From: Unio delphinus
Taxonomy: Eukaryota; Mollusca; Bivalvia; Unionida; Unionidae
NCBI GenBank assembly: GCA_029339505.1
Contig: JAQISU010001239.1
Span: 7,396,001-7,460,000, forward strand
Direction: 5' to 3'
Length of the DNA: 64,000 bases
Shown: positions 23,015-36,300 of the stretch, piece after piece
How positions within the stretch are numbered: the first letter of the stretch is position 1
Layout of the letters: the number at the start of each line of letters is the position of its first letter
Program-made: the position numbers and the translations under genes
Notes under the pieces: model-generated
Database searches by the model: none
Seen by the model: only the letters and a program-made list of their open reading frames with translations
Told to the model about the DNA's origin: nothing

Positions 23015-26000
23015 GTAGACAGACAAATTAACAACATACCTTTGACACCATGATTAAGAGCGATAAGTACATATGAAGCAAAATTTTCACATGTTTACTC
23101 TTTACATTTTAGCCGTCAAAAATTGACTAATTGTTTGTTATCTTCGCTTGATTGCTAAAAAGGTTTGTAAATAAATGACAATTCATAAATATTGTAATTA
23201 AAGGTATATGTACCATCCCCTGTGCATATAAATTTTAATTATATTGTAAGGCTGCAGGACTGGGAATACCCTCTTATATGAATATTTTTATTAGACTTCT
23301 GAATTTATGGTACTTCTGAATTGTGTAGAGAACAGTAATACAAATAGAGATCAATAAGACTATTTTAGATTTGTAAGACTGTGTTTTCTTTTTGAGGGGT
23401 TTACAAAACACATCACAAACTATTTGTTTATAAAAAAAAAACAAATTATGCCTTTAAGTAATTATAAGGTATGATGAAAAGCATCAATTTGCAATTTTAC
23501 CGAACCTATGAAAATGCACATGAATCGATAAATATAATATCCCGAAAACCACCCTTTACATCAATTTGTAAATAATACAACGACAGGTGTCTCTGTCTTC
23601 TGTAAAGTACTACAAAAGTAATTTAATATTTGGTAGGATTTAAAGAGCGTGGATTTCTCACTGACATAGAAACAACTTTCCAGGAAGGCTAAATTTAGTT
23701 ACGAATCGTATTTATGTACAAGACCAGTCAATGTACAGGTAAATCGAACCGTCTCCGTTCTCGGAATTAAAATAAAATGACGCATAATGCTTAATATTGG
23801 ATCTACAATACATATGTATCACGTGAGCTCGTAACCAAATACGTGTTTACCTTGGGCAGGACAATAATGAGCTAACATAAAAGTAAAGATGAACAATAAC
23901 AAGGGAACGATTAAAATTTAATTAGTAAATCTACATTTGAATGGCCGATAAAGACCGATTGAAGCATAATCTGCCTTTTGAAAGATACAGTGGTTGTAAT
24001 CTATACCTGTAAAGTGATCTATCATATATCATAGGGCCTGTTACAATGATTCTACTAATATTGTGTGTATTTATATATCCTTAAAGGTGTCGCGCGGTTA
24101 TTTCACTCTTCCATTCATATTTGGCATGTTAAACAATTCTTAATACATGGAGGCATTAGGTCAAGACGGTATACAAAGGGGATGATATGGACCACAGATA
24201 TATATAATATTACGGCATGCGATCTGCTTGATGTCCTTTCTTTAGTCGCAAGTTTCTCGAAATAAGCACAGCGAATTTTCTTTAAACTTTTTCTACGATT
24301 AGAAAGGGGCCTGATGTCGAAACAATATAAGAGACGTTGAAATCAAAATTGTCTAAGTAAGGTTCCCATGAGTACAAACTATTGATACCGTTTATTAACA
24401 TTGGCGTATTTTTCATACCTTTATACCCCCTAAGGCGCCCCTTTATTTTAGCTGTTTTCGGCACAACTTCAAAACTGTTTTTCTTTTTTCTATTTCCATA
24501 ACGTATCATTAGTATAGTACGCCTTGAAAATTTTGTATTCAGTTACCCTATTTGGGGAACTATTTTACCTGCGCTACCTCAGGCCAATGAAATAATTATG
24601 TTATGCCTCATTTCGCCTTTAACTTTGCAAGGTTACTTATTCAATCGGGAATACGGATTAAGTAACCAACTTGATGTGAATGTGATTACAGTGATTGCCG
24701 CTAGATTTTCCCCAGCAGTGATTAATACTTATAGGCATTAAAGAACTTCTAATTCACCGCATTATACTCACATCAATATCTCCCAACTTTTACCCTCACA
24801 TCCTTTTTCCCTATATACCATTGTTTTCTGTTAGTCTAAACTGACTGCTGCATAATAAGGTTAGTTTAATTTCTCCAACAGTGACGAATACTACGTTATA
24901 ACCCAATGACTTATATATAGGGTTCGGGTATGATATAGAGCCATTCTCATTCGTCCACACAGAACTATACACGTTTTCAACATGAAACCGAACCAACAAA
25001 CCATTTGTGAGGTAATGTCGCAGTGTATACTTTGACATTGGCTTCCGGACATACAATAGTTTTCCACCACGAGTGACTTACACAAACAATAACCTCAAGG
25101 ATCCCTACAAAAACATAGGTGCCCCTTATCTCTACTCTTCTTATACGACCTTTACAGGTAAGTTTGACAATGAGAAGGTAATGTTTTTGCTAAGCAATGA
25201 TATGTAACGCGTGGTAGATCAATGACTGTTGCGGAACTAAATAATGTTGCAGACCCTTACGGACAGTTGCGATTTTCAAATCTCCCTCCCGTCCTTTCGA
25301 TCAGATCATATAACTAGTCTAGGGACGTAGTTTGTGTAAACATCTGGCAAACTGCCAACTCGAACTGCTCAGCGGTTACTACTAATCTGTTGTATTGACC
25401 CTAATTCTATACCGGTAGGTTTGTCATTGAATGCTTAGGAATTTATTTTATCTCTGGCGGTGACATATATCTCCTCACTAAAAATGTGTCATCAATATAA
25501 GTTTTAACCCAAGAGTAGTATGAAGAGAACAGAGTAAACATGTTATATATTTAAAATTTCAAGTAAATTCTTTAACATGATACAGAGACAGAAATGTTGG
25601 AAAATATTTACCACCCCCCCAAAAAAAAAAAAAAAATATTTACGCAAATCTGTCAACAGACACACCTACGAACGCATCCACACTCACGAATTCCTCAAAT
25701 AAAACCATTAGACAACCTAGACGCTGGATATCCCTATCACGGTGACATATATAAGACCTTAACACATTGTTCAGGTCCGGTTTGTAGAGTAGTAATTCGT
25801 CATGGGCTAGATTGATAACACTATTGGAAATTTTACCTGATATCTTTTGTTCATTGAAATAACTCAGATGACCATATATGGAATGCTCAACGATACTTCC
25901 GTAGAACGAGTCGTGAATTAAATTATATTAGCTTCCACGAAATGAGGTTTAGCTCTGACCGAGCGATTATACTCTTTAGACACGTGTGCGTAATATTCTG

Positions 26001-26191
26001 TCAGCAGGAATGTTTAGCTAAAAATAGAAACTGCATAATAGAATGGGATTCCATAACTCCATTTGTATTTTACAACTTTCAGTTTGAACGTTTGCTAGTA
26101 GCGGATTCAGTACACGGCAAGAATAGTGAGTACCCTTTGAGACAAAACAGTAAGAAAAGTTTGTAATTATCATAATTTCATAATCGTAATT

Positions 26192-26193
<2 letters not shown>
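23015..26193. other. gene-poor stretch
   Basis: No exon was recognised. Around 24535-24612 a short match to the dispersed repeat at 34726-34805 is listed separately. A 74-codon open frame at 25942-26166 has no recognisable family. Confidence 0.4.
24535..24612 (+). repeat. dispersed repeat family X, partial copy
   Basis: The segment ggggaactattttacctgcgctacctcaggccaatgaaat... resembles agggaactattttaactccgccaccttaggtcagtcaat at 34737-34776. It is a short, diverged match. Confidence 0.5.

Positions 26194-26247
<54 letters not shown>
26194..26247. repeat. (CT)n microsatellite
   Basis: Pure dinucleotide run. Confidence 0.97.
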
Positions 26248-26252
<5 letters not shown>

Positions 26253-27008
26253 TGTAGCCAAGACGACTATCGGGTTTTCGATAAATGTATCAAATCTTCT
26301 TGATTTTCCTGTTTTAATATTAGCTTGCAGTAGGTTATTGTTACACGGAGTTAAGGTGTCAGAACAGGTTATGTAAATTTGTCACTAACAGGGGTGCTTC
26401 GTGGCATTCTATCAAATTTTAAAGCCGAGAGTATTCACTACGGTGCTTTCTGGCTTTGATGTTTGTATCTTCGTCAAGATATATTTCATATGATATTGTT
26501 CCAAATTCCAATATACAGTTCAATTTAATATTTAATTCTTTATCGTGGGGTAAACGCTTCAAAATATGCTCACTGCAGACTATAACTATTTAGAGTTGTC
26601 ATTCGTCCTCGTTTTATGTCCTTAAATCCCCGTACCCGTTTTAAAGGGTTTAAATAAATGACAACCTTTTGGTTTGAAATAGGAAATACAAATAAATAAA
26701 TAAAGGGCGAAAAAAGATCGAGGCGGGTGAAGAACAAATAAAATTTTAAAAAATGTACTGATCCTGTTTCGATCCAAGTAGACCTATTACATAAATATGG
26801 AAGATTACAAAACATGGAACACTATAAGGCAAACATTAAAACAATACTATAAAACTTAATACACCATGTATTTGTATAAAATTTGAAATTCATAATTAAA
26901 TTTTAAAAAAACACTTATAATAAATTAAATAGAGATCGTTTAGGGGTCTCTATATAATTTAAGAAAACTGGGAAATTTGATCAAAATAGGCTATCCTTAC
27001 AAGACACA

Positions 27009-27011
<3 letters not shown>
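26248..27011. other. no gene seen
   Basis: AT-rich sequence without recognisable features. Confidence 0.45.

Positions 27012-27079
<68 letters not shown>
27012..27079. repeat. (AT)n microsatellite
   Basis: Pure dinucleotide run just before the first ~640-bp direct repeat. Confidence 0.97.
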
Positions 27080-27082
<3 letters not shown>

Positions 27083-27120
27083 GTTCAACACAAACAGCAC
27101 TCACATGAAACAGGAAACCC

Positions 27121-27764
27121 CTACTTATTTATTTATATTCTTTTTATCCTATTTTATCATCTAAAACTATTCTAACTTACACTAAAAGATTTTTTATAAG
27201 GGTGATATAACTCTTGAATTTGATTTAGTTAGTGCTGTCCATACCAAAACATCATACACACATACAACTTAAAATATAACTTGCATACATAATGGAGATA
27301 TGACTTTGGCAAAGTCAACTGGGAATTTACTTATATAATAATATTTTAATTTAAAGGAGAGGAAATTGGCCCTGGAACTTTATAGTTCTATGGGATAAGA
27401 GTACGATCCTAAGTTTTTAGGAATTGGACTGTGAGGAAATCAGTGTTATCTATAGCTCGATTAGAAAACATTTATCTTAAGCAAGCCCCGGCTTGAGATT
27501 GAAAGTACAACCAGTCTAATTTCCTTTATGGGTAATATAACTTTCTTATAATTTGAGTAAACAAAGCAAAGATTAACCTTCTCCCCATTGTTTATTTAAA
27601 TTTATAAAATACGAAGACACAAAAAACAAACACCATAAAAATCATTAATAGTTGGACAGGGATCCACTACACCACTTTATCCACAACCCCTTTATGAAGG
27701 TGTTCCTCATATCAACTCAAACCAGCTGTATGTGCTGGGGAGAGTTACGAGGCCCCCCCCCCCT
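27121..27764 (+). repeat. ~640-bp direct repeat, copy 1
   Basis: Collinear with 28641-29291 over its full length, with substitutions and small indels. Landmarks are ggagaggaaattggccctgg, gggataagagtacgatccta, tctaatttcctttatgggta and agctgtatgtgctggggaga. Both copies end at a poly-C tract. It could be paired long terminal repeats, a segmental duplication, or two insertions of one non-autonomous element. No coding sequence lies inside. Confidence 0.82.
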
Positions 27765-27876
27765 TCCGGAACCCACTGACATGATATAGCGAGCTATAAA
27801 TAGCGTAGTCTTTGTTCTATTAGACCGGACTATTACTAAGATTTATTTCTATGTAAACAATGTATACAAGATTCTT

Positions 27877-28121
27877 TGGGGCCCCGAGTGGCCGAGTGGT
27901 CTAAAGCGCTGTCCGTTACGGACCACTGCCATCTCACCTGTCTGCGTGTGTTCGAGTCTAAGATTCGGCAAAGGTAGTTGTGAGAAAGCATGCCAGTAGC
28001 TTCTCGTGCGTCTGTGGTTCTTTCCGGGGTTTCTCCGGGTTCTTCCTCCACCATTAATACTGGCCCCCATGTATAGCCTATATTGTGCTGAAAAATGGCG
28101 TTAAACCATAAAAATAAAAAA
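27877..28121 (+). mobile_element. tRNA-derived SINE, copy 3
   Basis: This copy lies closest to the apparent consensus: gccccgagtggccgagtggt head, tgttcgagtct B-box-like, ttcttcctccaccattaat body, gctgaaaaatggcgttaaac and an A-rich tail. It lies between the two ~640-bp direct repeats. The flanking agattctt / aaatctta similarity is only a weak candidate target duplication. Confidence 0.9.
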
Positions 28122-28640
28122 AATCTTAATGAAAATAGATGTAGTCACTTTGACTACAGTTTCAGTGAGCTTCCAGCTATAGTGTTATCACGTGAGTAAA
28201 TTCCAGTTGATGGAATTCTATTCACACGCTCTTAGTAGTATAACCATCACGTGATCAAATAAGATTGAATTAAAAACAGATATTATGTGATCAAAGGAAT
28301 ATTATCATTGATTATAACAGAAAGATGTAGTCACTGTTCAATTTGCCAGAAAAGACTACAGTAGGGCTAAGGTCCTATAAAAAATAAAATATTAATAAGA
28401 AATATTACAATAGTTTTCTAAAAACTATTCCAAATTATTTTGACAACTATTTATCAAACAGTTTAATGTTTACGACTGCTATGGAAAACGACACTCCAAA
28501 CGACTAACGGTAAAACACATCACAGATAGACACAATTCTATTTAATAATGCCACAGCATTTAAAAGGAAATCATATTAAACAAATATACATAAACTATTT
28601 AAATAAAATACACCTTTTTGACTTAAATTTTATTATTATA
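28122..28640. other. spacer between the direct repeats
   Basis: Contains atgtagtcact twice (28138 and 28325) and tcacgtga twice (28189 and 28247). No gene was recognised. It could be the inside of an element bounded by the direct repeats, but no protein domain is visible. Confidence 0.35.
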
Positions 28641-29291
28641 TATTTTATTTATTTATTTATAATTTATCATATTTTATTCTATTAATTCTAAAATATTCAA
28701 AATTACACTTAACATTTATATAAGTGAAACAACTCTCTAATTTGACATAGTTAGTGTTGTCCATACATAAATACTTTGCAACAAACAAATTAAAAACATA
28801 ATTTGCATACATAATAGACAATTGACTCTGGCAAAGTCACCTTTGAATTTACATATTAATATTATTTTTGAATTTAAAGGAGAGGAAATTGGCCCTGGAA
28901 CTATGTAGTTCTAAGGGATAAGAGTACGATCCTAAGTTTAGGGAATAGACTGAGAGGAAATCAATATTCTCTATAGCTCGAATAAAGAATATACATCTTA
29001 AATCAGCTCTTACTTAAGATAGAGAGTACAATTGGTCTAATTTCCTTTATGGGTAATATAACTATTATAATTTGATGAGCAAAGCAAATATTAACCTTCT
29101 CTAAATTATTTTTTAATTTTATAAAATACGAAAACACGAAAACAAACACCATAAAAAGCATACATGGGTGGGCAGGGATCCATTACACCATTTATTCACA
29201 ACCCCTTAATGAAGGTGTTCCTCTTATCAACTCAAACCAGCTGTATGTGCTGGGGAGAGTTACGAGGATCACCCCCCCCCCCCCCCCCCCG
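28641..29291 (+). repeat. ~640-bp direct repeat, copy 2
   Basis: Same orientation as 27121-27764 and shares its landmarks in order. It ends at a poly-C run (29273-29291). Confidence 0.82.
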
Positions 29292-29552
29292 GCTAACTTA
29301 AAGAACGGAGAGGACAGGAGACCCATGATGAGCCTTTTAGCTCGGGTAGCCTTGTCATAGAAAACATTATCTTCATATTTTTCATATAATCCCGATGGGA
29401 CAAAATTAAGGTTAGGGTAAAGTAAATGAAATTTGTCTTAAAAAAAAAAACCCGCACAAAACCTACACATCAACACATAAATACTTTTTTAAACGTTTTT
29501 TTCAAATAGAGGAGAGGGGACATCTGTCTGGTGTCCCCCCAAAAATAATATA
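29292..29552. other. no gene seen
   Basis: Short spacer between repeats. Confidence 0.4.
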
Positions 29553-29792
29553 CTGCTCCGGTGGCTTAGTAGTTAGAACGTCCGCCTCTGAGACGGGATG
29601 CCTCGGGTTCGAGCCGAGTCATACCAAGGACTTTTAAAAAATGATACTAACATCTGCCTCGCTAGGCACTCAGCATTAAAAGGTTAGTGTTAGGAATAGT
29701 CGGCCTGATGTCAGGATAATGTGACTGGGTGTAATATCATGCTAAATGTATGTGGCATGATGCCATGGCGTTAGACATCAATATAAACTGTT
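29553..29792 (+). mobile_element. second tRNA-derived SINE family
   Basis: The tRNA-like head has ggtggcttagtagttagaac (A box) and cgggttcgagccgag (B box), with internal pairing gcctctgagacgggatgcct. A body unrelated to the other SINE family follows, ending in ggcgttagacatcaatataaac. The ending resembles sequence in the fold-back element at 1060-1080. No target duplication was recognised. Confidence 0.72.
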
Positions 29793-29853
29793 ACACCGCA
29801 GATATCGTAGCGCTATAACTGACAAAATGTTAAAGCTACGCTAAAACTCCAAA

Positions 29854-29854
<1 letters not shown>

Positions 29855-29900
<46 letters not shown>

Positions 29901-29910
29901 AACACACACA
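29855..29910. repeat. (CA)n microsatellite
   Basis: Dinucleotide run with two caaa interruptions near its end. Confidence 0.96.
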
Positions 29911-30255
29911 ATTTAATTAAGAGAAAAGTGGATCATGAACGGACGCATTCAAAATGAACTAATTGGTGGATAGACATGGCCATATTTTTTCCATCATCAA
30001 ACTATAAAATTAAAAGTTGAAAATAAAAATTTAATTGCAAAATCAAGGAATATTTAATTTTTATCTTTCAACTAGCCTCAGTTTCCTTATAATATTCCCT
30101 CTCCCACCCCCAGTTATATCCTACTAAATTTGGTCGGTACGCTTTATCTCGTTTGAATATTTTGAGTTTTCAATCCCTTGCACGTAATAGTCCCTGCATA
30201 CACCTATGAATGTTGTCTAATTCTAGTTCATTTCGATTATTCTACCTTGAGCATA
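29911..30255. other. no gene seen
   Basis: Nothing recognisable. Confidence 0.4.
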
Positions 30256-30511
30256 GGGGCCCCGAGCGGCCGAGTGGTCTAATTCGCTTTCTGTTACGGA
30301 TCACTGCCATCTCACCTCTGTCTGCGTGAGTTCGAGTCTTAAGATTCGGCTAATGTAGTTAAGTGAGAAAGCTTGACAATAGCTTCTCTTGGGTCGGTGG
30401 TTCTTTCCGGTGGTTTTAACGGGTTCTTCCTCCACCAATAATAGTGGCCGCCATGTATAACCTATCGTGTGCTGAAAAATGGCGTTAAACCCTAAAACAA
30501 CGACAACAACG
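30256..30511 (+). mobile_element. tRNA-derived SINE, copy 4
   Basis: Full-length member of the main SINE family: ggggccccgagcggccgagt, gagttcgagtct, and gctgaaaaatggcgttaaac followed by (aac)n. Possible target duplication ttgagcata (30247-30255) / ttgagaata (30512-30520). Confidence 0.88.
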
Positions 30512-30520
30512 TTGAGAATA

Positions 30521-30949
30521 AACAGGTCGTTAAATGATACCACAGTCGTAATTTGAAAGAGGAGTTCTAGTCTTCGAATTTATACCAGAATATACATATA
30601 GAGACACCCATAATTTAACAAACACATTCCACACTCCATCCCTCTACTGTCACTGTCCCTATTACACATTCATCGTAGTGATTTATGTGTGACATGTAAA
30701 TGACTTGTAAAGATGAATCTATGATAATTAGTACTAAAAGTAGATTTTAACTTCTACCGGTAGGTACGTTGTCCGCAACACCGACGATACATGTTTGAAT
30801 GATAAATTTTACTTGATCCTACCGGCTTACTTGCACCATTAATGCTAATTCTGTTTTGATAGGCCGTCATAAAATGCATTTGGGATAATGACATGCACTA
30901 GTTCAATTCTGGTCAAGCTTTCATAAGCCCGGTTTATCAAGATACGCTC
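30521..30949. other. no gene seen
   Basis: Spacer between two SINEs. Nothing was recognised. Confidence 0.4.
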
Positions 30950-31132
30950 AGGGGCCCCGAGTGGTCAAAAGCGCTGTCCATTACGGATCACTGCCATCTC
31001 GTCCTTGTCTGCGTGGGTTCGATTCTCGGATTCGGCCAATGTGGGTGTGTGAGAATTCCTCCACCATTAATACTGGCCGCCATGTAAAGCCTATATTGTG
31101 CTGAAAAATGGCGTTAAACCATGAAAACAAAA
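30950..31132 (+). mobile_element. tRNA-derived SINE, copy 5, internally deleted
   Basis: The head and tail match the other copies, but about 60 bases of the body are missing: gtgtgagaa joins directly to ttcctccaccattaatac. A perfect 12-bp target duplication, caagatacgctc, flanks it (30938-30949 and 31133-31144). This shows the element inserted as a unit and makes its boundaries exact. Confidence 0.93.
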
Positions 31133-31144
31133 CAAGATACGCTC

Positions 31145-32336
31145 TCTTGGTTAATCGTACTGTTTGTAATGATACGCACATGTGAGACCATGTAAAACAA
31201 ATATTACCAAATTTAATCAACAAGAATTATGCTCTTAATTCTTCAAAGAAAGTCTCAAGAGAATGCGAATTTCCCCTTACTATAAGTTCAGAGAATTTGT
31301 TAAGGATCTCTTGTTTTGTGTGAGTTTTATTGTTTTCTAAGATTTTTAAAGGATATTCATGGATAATGCAAACAATGAGAGATGTTGTTTTATTATCATA
31401 TCATGTAATAATTGTGAAGTCACATTTGTTCCCCATACGTTATAAATTGAAATTCTAAAGGAGATAAGTAAAAATGTCAGCATTATCAAATTTGAATAGG
31501 ATATATTTCCATATTCATCGTCTCAGATAACAAAACTTCATAATCAATATGTACATGCGGTGATGATATTTCTTTTTCTGGACGAATTTCAATGATGAAA
31601 AACATTGCAACAAATGTGTTACAGATTTCTGTAATATGTTTCGTATACATAAGTTGTTAACTTGTGTTTGCAAATAGTGTGGATACTTTCGGATTTGTGG
31701 GTGGTATTTTTTATTTTTGTTATTACACACACCGAAACAAACTGATTAGTTTCGTATATTGGGACTTCAAAAGTTGCTTGGTTATCAAACTTTAGAAAAC
31801 AATTTGTTACCTCCAAAACGGGAAGCCAATCCAAAACAATACTTGAGCGGGCCGATTAATATTTCCTTTTGCAAAATATTTGCACACCGTACTCAATATT
31901 TTACGCAACCAATTAAACAATGCAAGCATACATTCCACTCAGTATTTTAATATGGACCATATTTGTATAAATTGCGAGCAAATTATAAAATATCATATGT
32001 TGTGAGCATGTGTGAAGGTGCCATCTTGACATCTTCCATATATTCAGAGTCTCCGTAAAGACGACTTTATTTGTTTAGGAATCAAATTATGTTTTTTGCA
32101 ATTTGTACGAATAATATCTTTAAAAAATACAACCGTTCAAAAGTGTTCAGTTTTGTAATATCATTTATTATATTGAGACGTCTCATACATTATATAAGAT
32201 GTCTCTTTACTCCATGAACATCTGACAAATTATATATCTTAAAAATGTTGCACGAAAATTTACTTAAAATTGTACATAAGATATCGTGAAAACTTTGTAG
32301 GATATATTACAAATTTATAAAATATCCATTAAAAGT
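31145..32336. other. no gene seen
   Basis: AT-rich 5' flank of copy B with no recognised feature. No clear promoter can be called. Confidence 0.4.
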
Positions 32337-32405
32337 ATACATACATACATACATACATACATACATACATACATACATACATACATACATACATACATAC
32401 ATACA
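32337..32405. repeat. (CATA)n microsatellite
   Basis: Pure tetranucleotide run upstream of copy B. Confidence 0.97.
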
Positions 32406-32660
32406 CCAGAACAGATTATATATTAAATTGTTATCCGTCCAGAGCGCAATATTACGCGTACACAAAATTTGTTTCGACATTTGGTTATATTTTCAAAATA
32501 CAACAACATGCTGTTGCTTCTATATTAAACTAATCTTTGATGAAGTTTCACTGAATGATCATTAGCGCTGTAATAAAATAACGATAAAATAATAAAATAA
32601 TCACCGCCTTGAAAGTGAATTAAATATGGTGCAGAATTACATCGAAATCGTATCCGTTTC

Positions 32661-32719
<59 letters not shown>

Positions 32720-33199
32720 TCTCTCTCTCTCTTCGTAGAAACATACCTGCGAAAATCAGTAAAAATAAATACTTGTGTGATGTATTTTGGCTTGTGTTAT
32801 GCGATGGTGTCTCTAGACCTATGAATGATGGAACAAATCTAGTGACATGAACGAAACAACCGAAAAAAAAGAAAGTTAGAAATAGAAGATATAGACATTT
32901 TCATGATTGGCAACATTGATAATATTAATTGATACTATTGAGTTAGACGAACTATAAATACATTTAAATGTTTGAATTCCCTGTTGCTGGTTTCTCATTG
33001 TGATTAGTTTATATTTCCAACTCGTTTCAGTATGCTGGATGTATGTGAAAACCAGCTTGTTCAATGTTCAACAAGTTAATCATGCTTTTATTTTAGTGCA
33101 TGGTGTCTCTAGACCTATTAGACAAACTATAATAGTGTCTTTAACGTGCTCAAATACTGTTACATGCAACGTCTGTGTCCGGTTAATGCGAATGAAGAT

Positions 33200-33203
<4 letters not shown>
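32406..33203. other. 5' flank or first intron of copy B
   Basis: The sequence tggtgtctctagacctat occurs at 32803-32820 and again at 33101-33118, a short direct repeat. No exon was recognised, though a non-coding first exon may lie here because copy B exon 1 begins with an apparent acceptor. Confidence 0.4.
32660..32732. repeat. poly-C plus (CT)n microsatellite
   Basis: A run of C passes into a CT run with one CA interruption. Confidence 0.96.

Positions 33204-33262
<59 letters not shown>
33204..33262. repeat. (GA)n microsatellite
   Basis: Pure dinucleotide run 115 bases upstream of the copy B exon 1 acceptor. Confidence 0.97.
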
Positions 33263-33267
<5 letters not shown>

Positions 33268-33377
33268 ACATTTCGTCTACATTTTAAGTGAATAATAATT
33301 ATGATGCTTACAATTTAAAAAACAAAAAAAACTTGATGCTATTATGTGTATAAACTATTTACTTTTGTCTATTGGCA

Positions 33378-36300
33378 GAAATGGCATGTACGAACATGCA
33401 AGAGTCTATGGATATCGATGACCCATCCATTCAAGAGACACCTGACGGCATTTCTAGTTCCATGCAAGAGCAGATCTATGCGACTATATATGGACAATGC
33501 ATCGGTGATGCAGTAGGCATCATGACGAAACATATGGGCAGAGAAAAAGCAGAACAAGTATATTCTATTTATGTATTTTAAATTGCTCATATAATACTTT
33601 TGAATGCCAATGTATATTTCATTTTTATTGAATTGTTATGTTTAGATCTTTCAGAGAAATGGAATTCTTGAATACAATCAACAAATCAGCGGCACCTATA
33701 AAATACCTTGGCCAGTTGGAGACTGGACAGATAACTCCGACCAAATGATTCTAATGATGCAATCCCTCATTGACAATCGAGGTCAAGTATGTATTAATTT
33801 TTGTAAAGTTTAATTAGAATAGTATAAAATCCCACATCGACAACGAAGGTCAGTTATAATAATTTTTCTAAGCCTAAATTTTAAAGTGGATTTAACAATA
33901 TATAAAAGTATGATACAAAACATTACCCTTCTTTAATCACAGTTGTGGTCATTTAGTGTTTACTTTCATACCCGTTTGGCAGTATTTACAATAATTATTA
34001 TATTCAACCCATTATTTCAGTTTTTGTAATACCTCTTTTCGGACAGACGAAGATATAGAATATTGGTTTGAAACGATTGAATAACTTATACATATCTTGG
34101 AGTGAGCGAAAAACTCAAGATACTCTTTTTTATTTTACTCTTAAACGTATTGACTAGTATATGTATATTGGGCTAAAGTCGCAAACCTTTTCTGCATCCC
34201 GCGCGATAATGTCAGTGGTTAAACGTTAATATTATGCTGTGCTTTGTATATATTTGCATATAAGATGACATTAGTAACATAATTCTCCTTTCCAATTGAG
34301 GAAAAAATTAAAGCATATGTATGTTTTGGGATTTGAGCTTCTGCATATTCGACGGACACTCTTTACACCAGACCACACAACTATCAAAAGAATTTCACAG
34401 TTCGTGGTTACGATTATATCAATGCGGCAGGGTTCTATATATTGTTATAAGCCAGGGGTCTTTGTTTGACCGAGCAGTTATCAAAGCCCGGAGCGATTCC
34501 CGCTAGAAGCCATAAGTTTACCCCAAGTTTCCAAAGACTGGCATACAACTTCAGCTGTATATTAGAAAGCCCGACGTGTCCGTTGTAAAGATAAATTTTA
34601 CTCAAATCAATGCAAGACCACATATCACCAACCTGCCAAATATCTATAAACCACACATCTGCATTGTTTCTCTTCATCAGGTTTATGTGTCGCCGGCAGT
34701 TCACGCCGTGGAAGCTACACAACTCTCCCCTAATACAGGGAACTATTTTAACTCCGCCACCTTAGGTCAGTCAATTGATGCTTTCCAGGCACACTTCGCC
34801 AGTCCACTGCATCGCATTTACCCCATGGCGACATAACTGTATACATAAAGTCCCTTCTTATTTATTCCTTTATGTAAATGTACCGGTTTTCTACCGTAAA
34901 TACTGCCACTGCAGTCAAACGACCAATATACTCCACAAGACTTTAATATGAACTTTGTTACTCCAGGGATATTCAATCGGTTTTGACCTGTCTTCATTAC
35001 TAGTGAACCATGGCATCATGGAAACTCACACTTCACTACTTGACGTTTGCTTTTAATAATTGGCGAATTATTTTGGGTTAAGAATATTTCCATTACAACG
35101 AATTCCAATAGTCACACAAATAATCACACAAATCTAAAAATTCCTTAAATTGGCCCGCTTTAACTGAAATGCGCTTACTCCAAATGTACTGCAAATAGTT
35201 ATTACGCCCCAGTGAATTATCAAAAGTGTACCTCTTATAACATGAAGTAATTCACAGCCTTACTTAACGTAAAGGGGGATACTTGCATCTTTTCCAGATG
35301 AACCATCGGCTGTACCGCGTCGTAAAAGCAAGTATTTGTTATTAAAATTTGCAATAAAGGGAAGGTTTCAAGATCGCATAATACAAAATACGACTCATGA
35401 TGTTTCCTTGAAAACCCCAAAACTCAGTTCTGTACTTTGTAAATGAAATCTTGGTAATTTATGCAATGCAGCCAGGTGATATGTGTTACTTGCATTGATA
35501 CAGTACTGATAATTTATGTTTTACTGCTCTTGATGTCTTTAAATATGTTTTAGACATACTATCAAGTAAATTATTTTTATAGGAATAACTGTTCCAGAGC
35601 AAACCTCTAGAATTAGTTTTTATTCAAAATTTTGTAGACGTAGAAGATACGTTATTATTTACATTGAGCAATACATTGATTTCAAAAGTTGGACAATGCT
35701 ATATGTTTAACACATTATTACCGCTGAGGTAGCTATGCTAATCTGCCTCATATACAGTTACGATAAATAAACGGCACACTCCATGTTTTCTGCCCTTTTA
35801 TGATGTTTATAAAACTTTTATCCGACTAAAATGACCAAATGTTCTATCATTACATTTTGTGGCGTATATTACTAAGAAAACGCATCTTCCTTTACGGTTT
35901 CTTAATTTTTCTAGATAAACCCAAACGACTTTGCGTCTAAGTTGTTGAATTGGGTAAAACATGGATTTAAAGAACTCGGAGATAATCATGGCCATGGGAT
36001 AGATAAGGCACTTGTAAAGATATTGATGGACGATCGATTTACTCGGCATCCGCATAAGGTATGAATTACAATTAATTTTAATTTCATCATACCATGTATA
36101 CAAAAAATACATAAGCAGGTTACTTTATTAACCTAGTTTAGTATTCTCACTTTGAACGAATACATGTCTATATCCAATATCCTTTCAAAATATGTTGCTC
36201 AAAATGAATTAATGGAAAGAGAGGACAATGAAAAACATGGTATTTATATTTCGATATTGCTTTCTCTCTGTAAAATATAATGTTTGTGTAAACAAGCACG

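Noticed and set aside
27877..28070. tRNA gene call from the SINE heads
   Set aside because: The heads are imperfect, repeat five times with the same non-tRNA body and A-rich tail, and are flanked by target duplications, so they are SINEs rather than tRNA genes.
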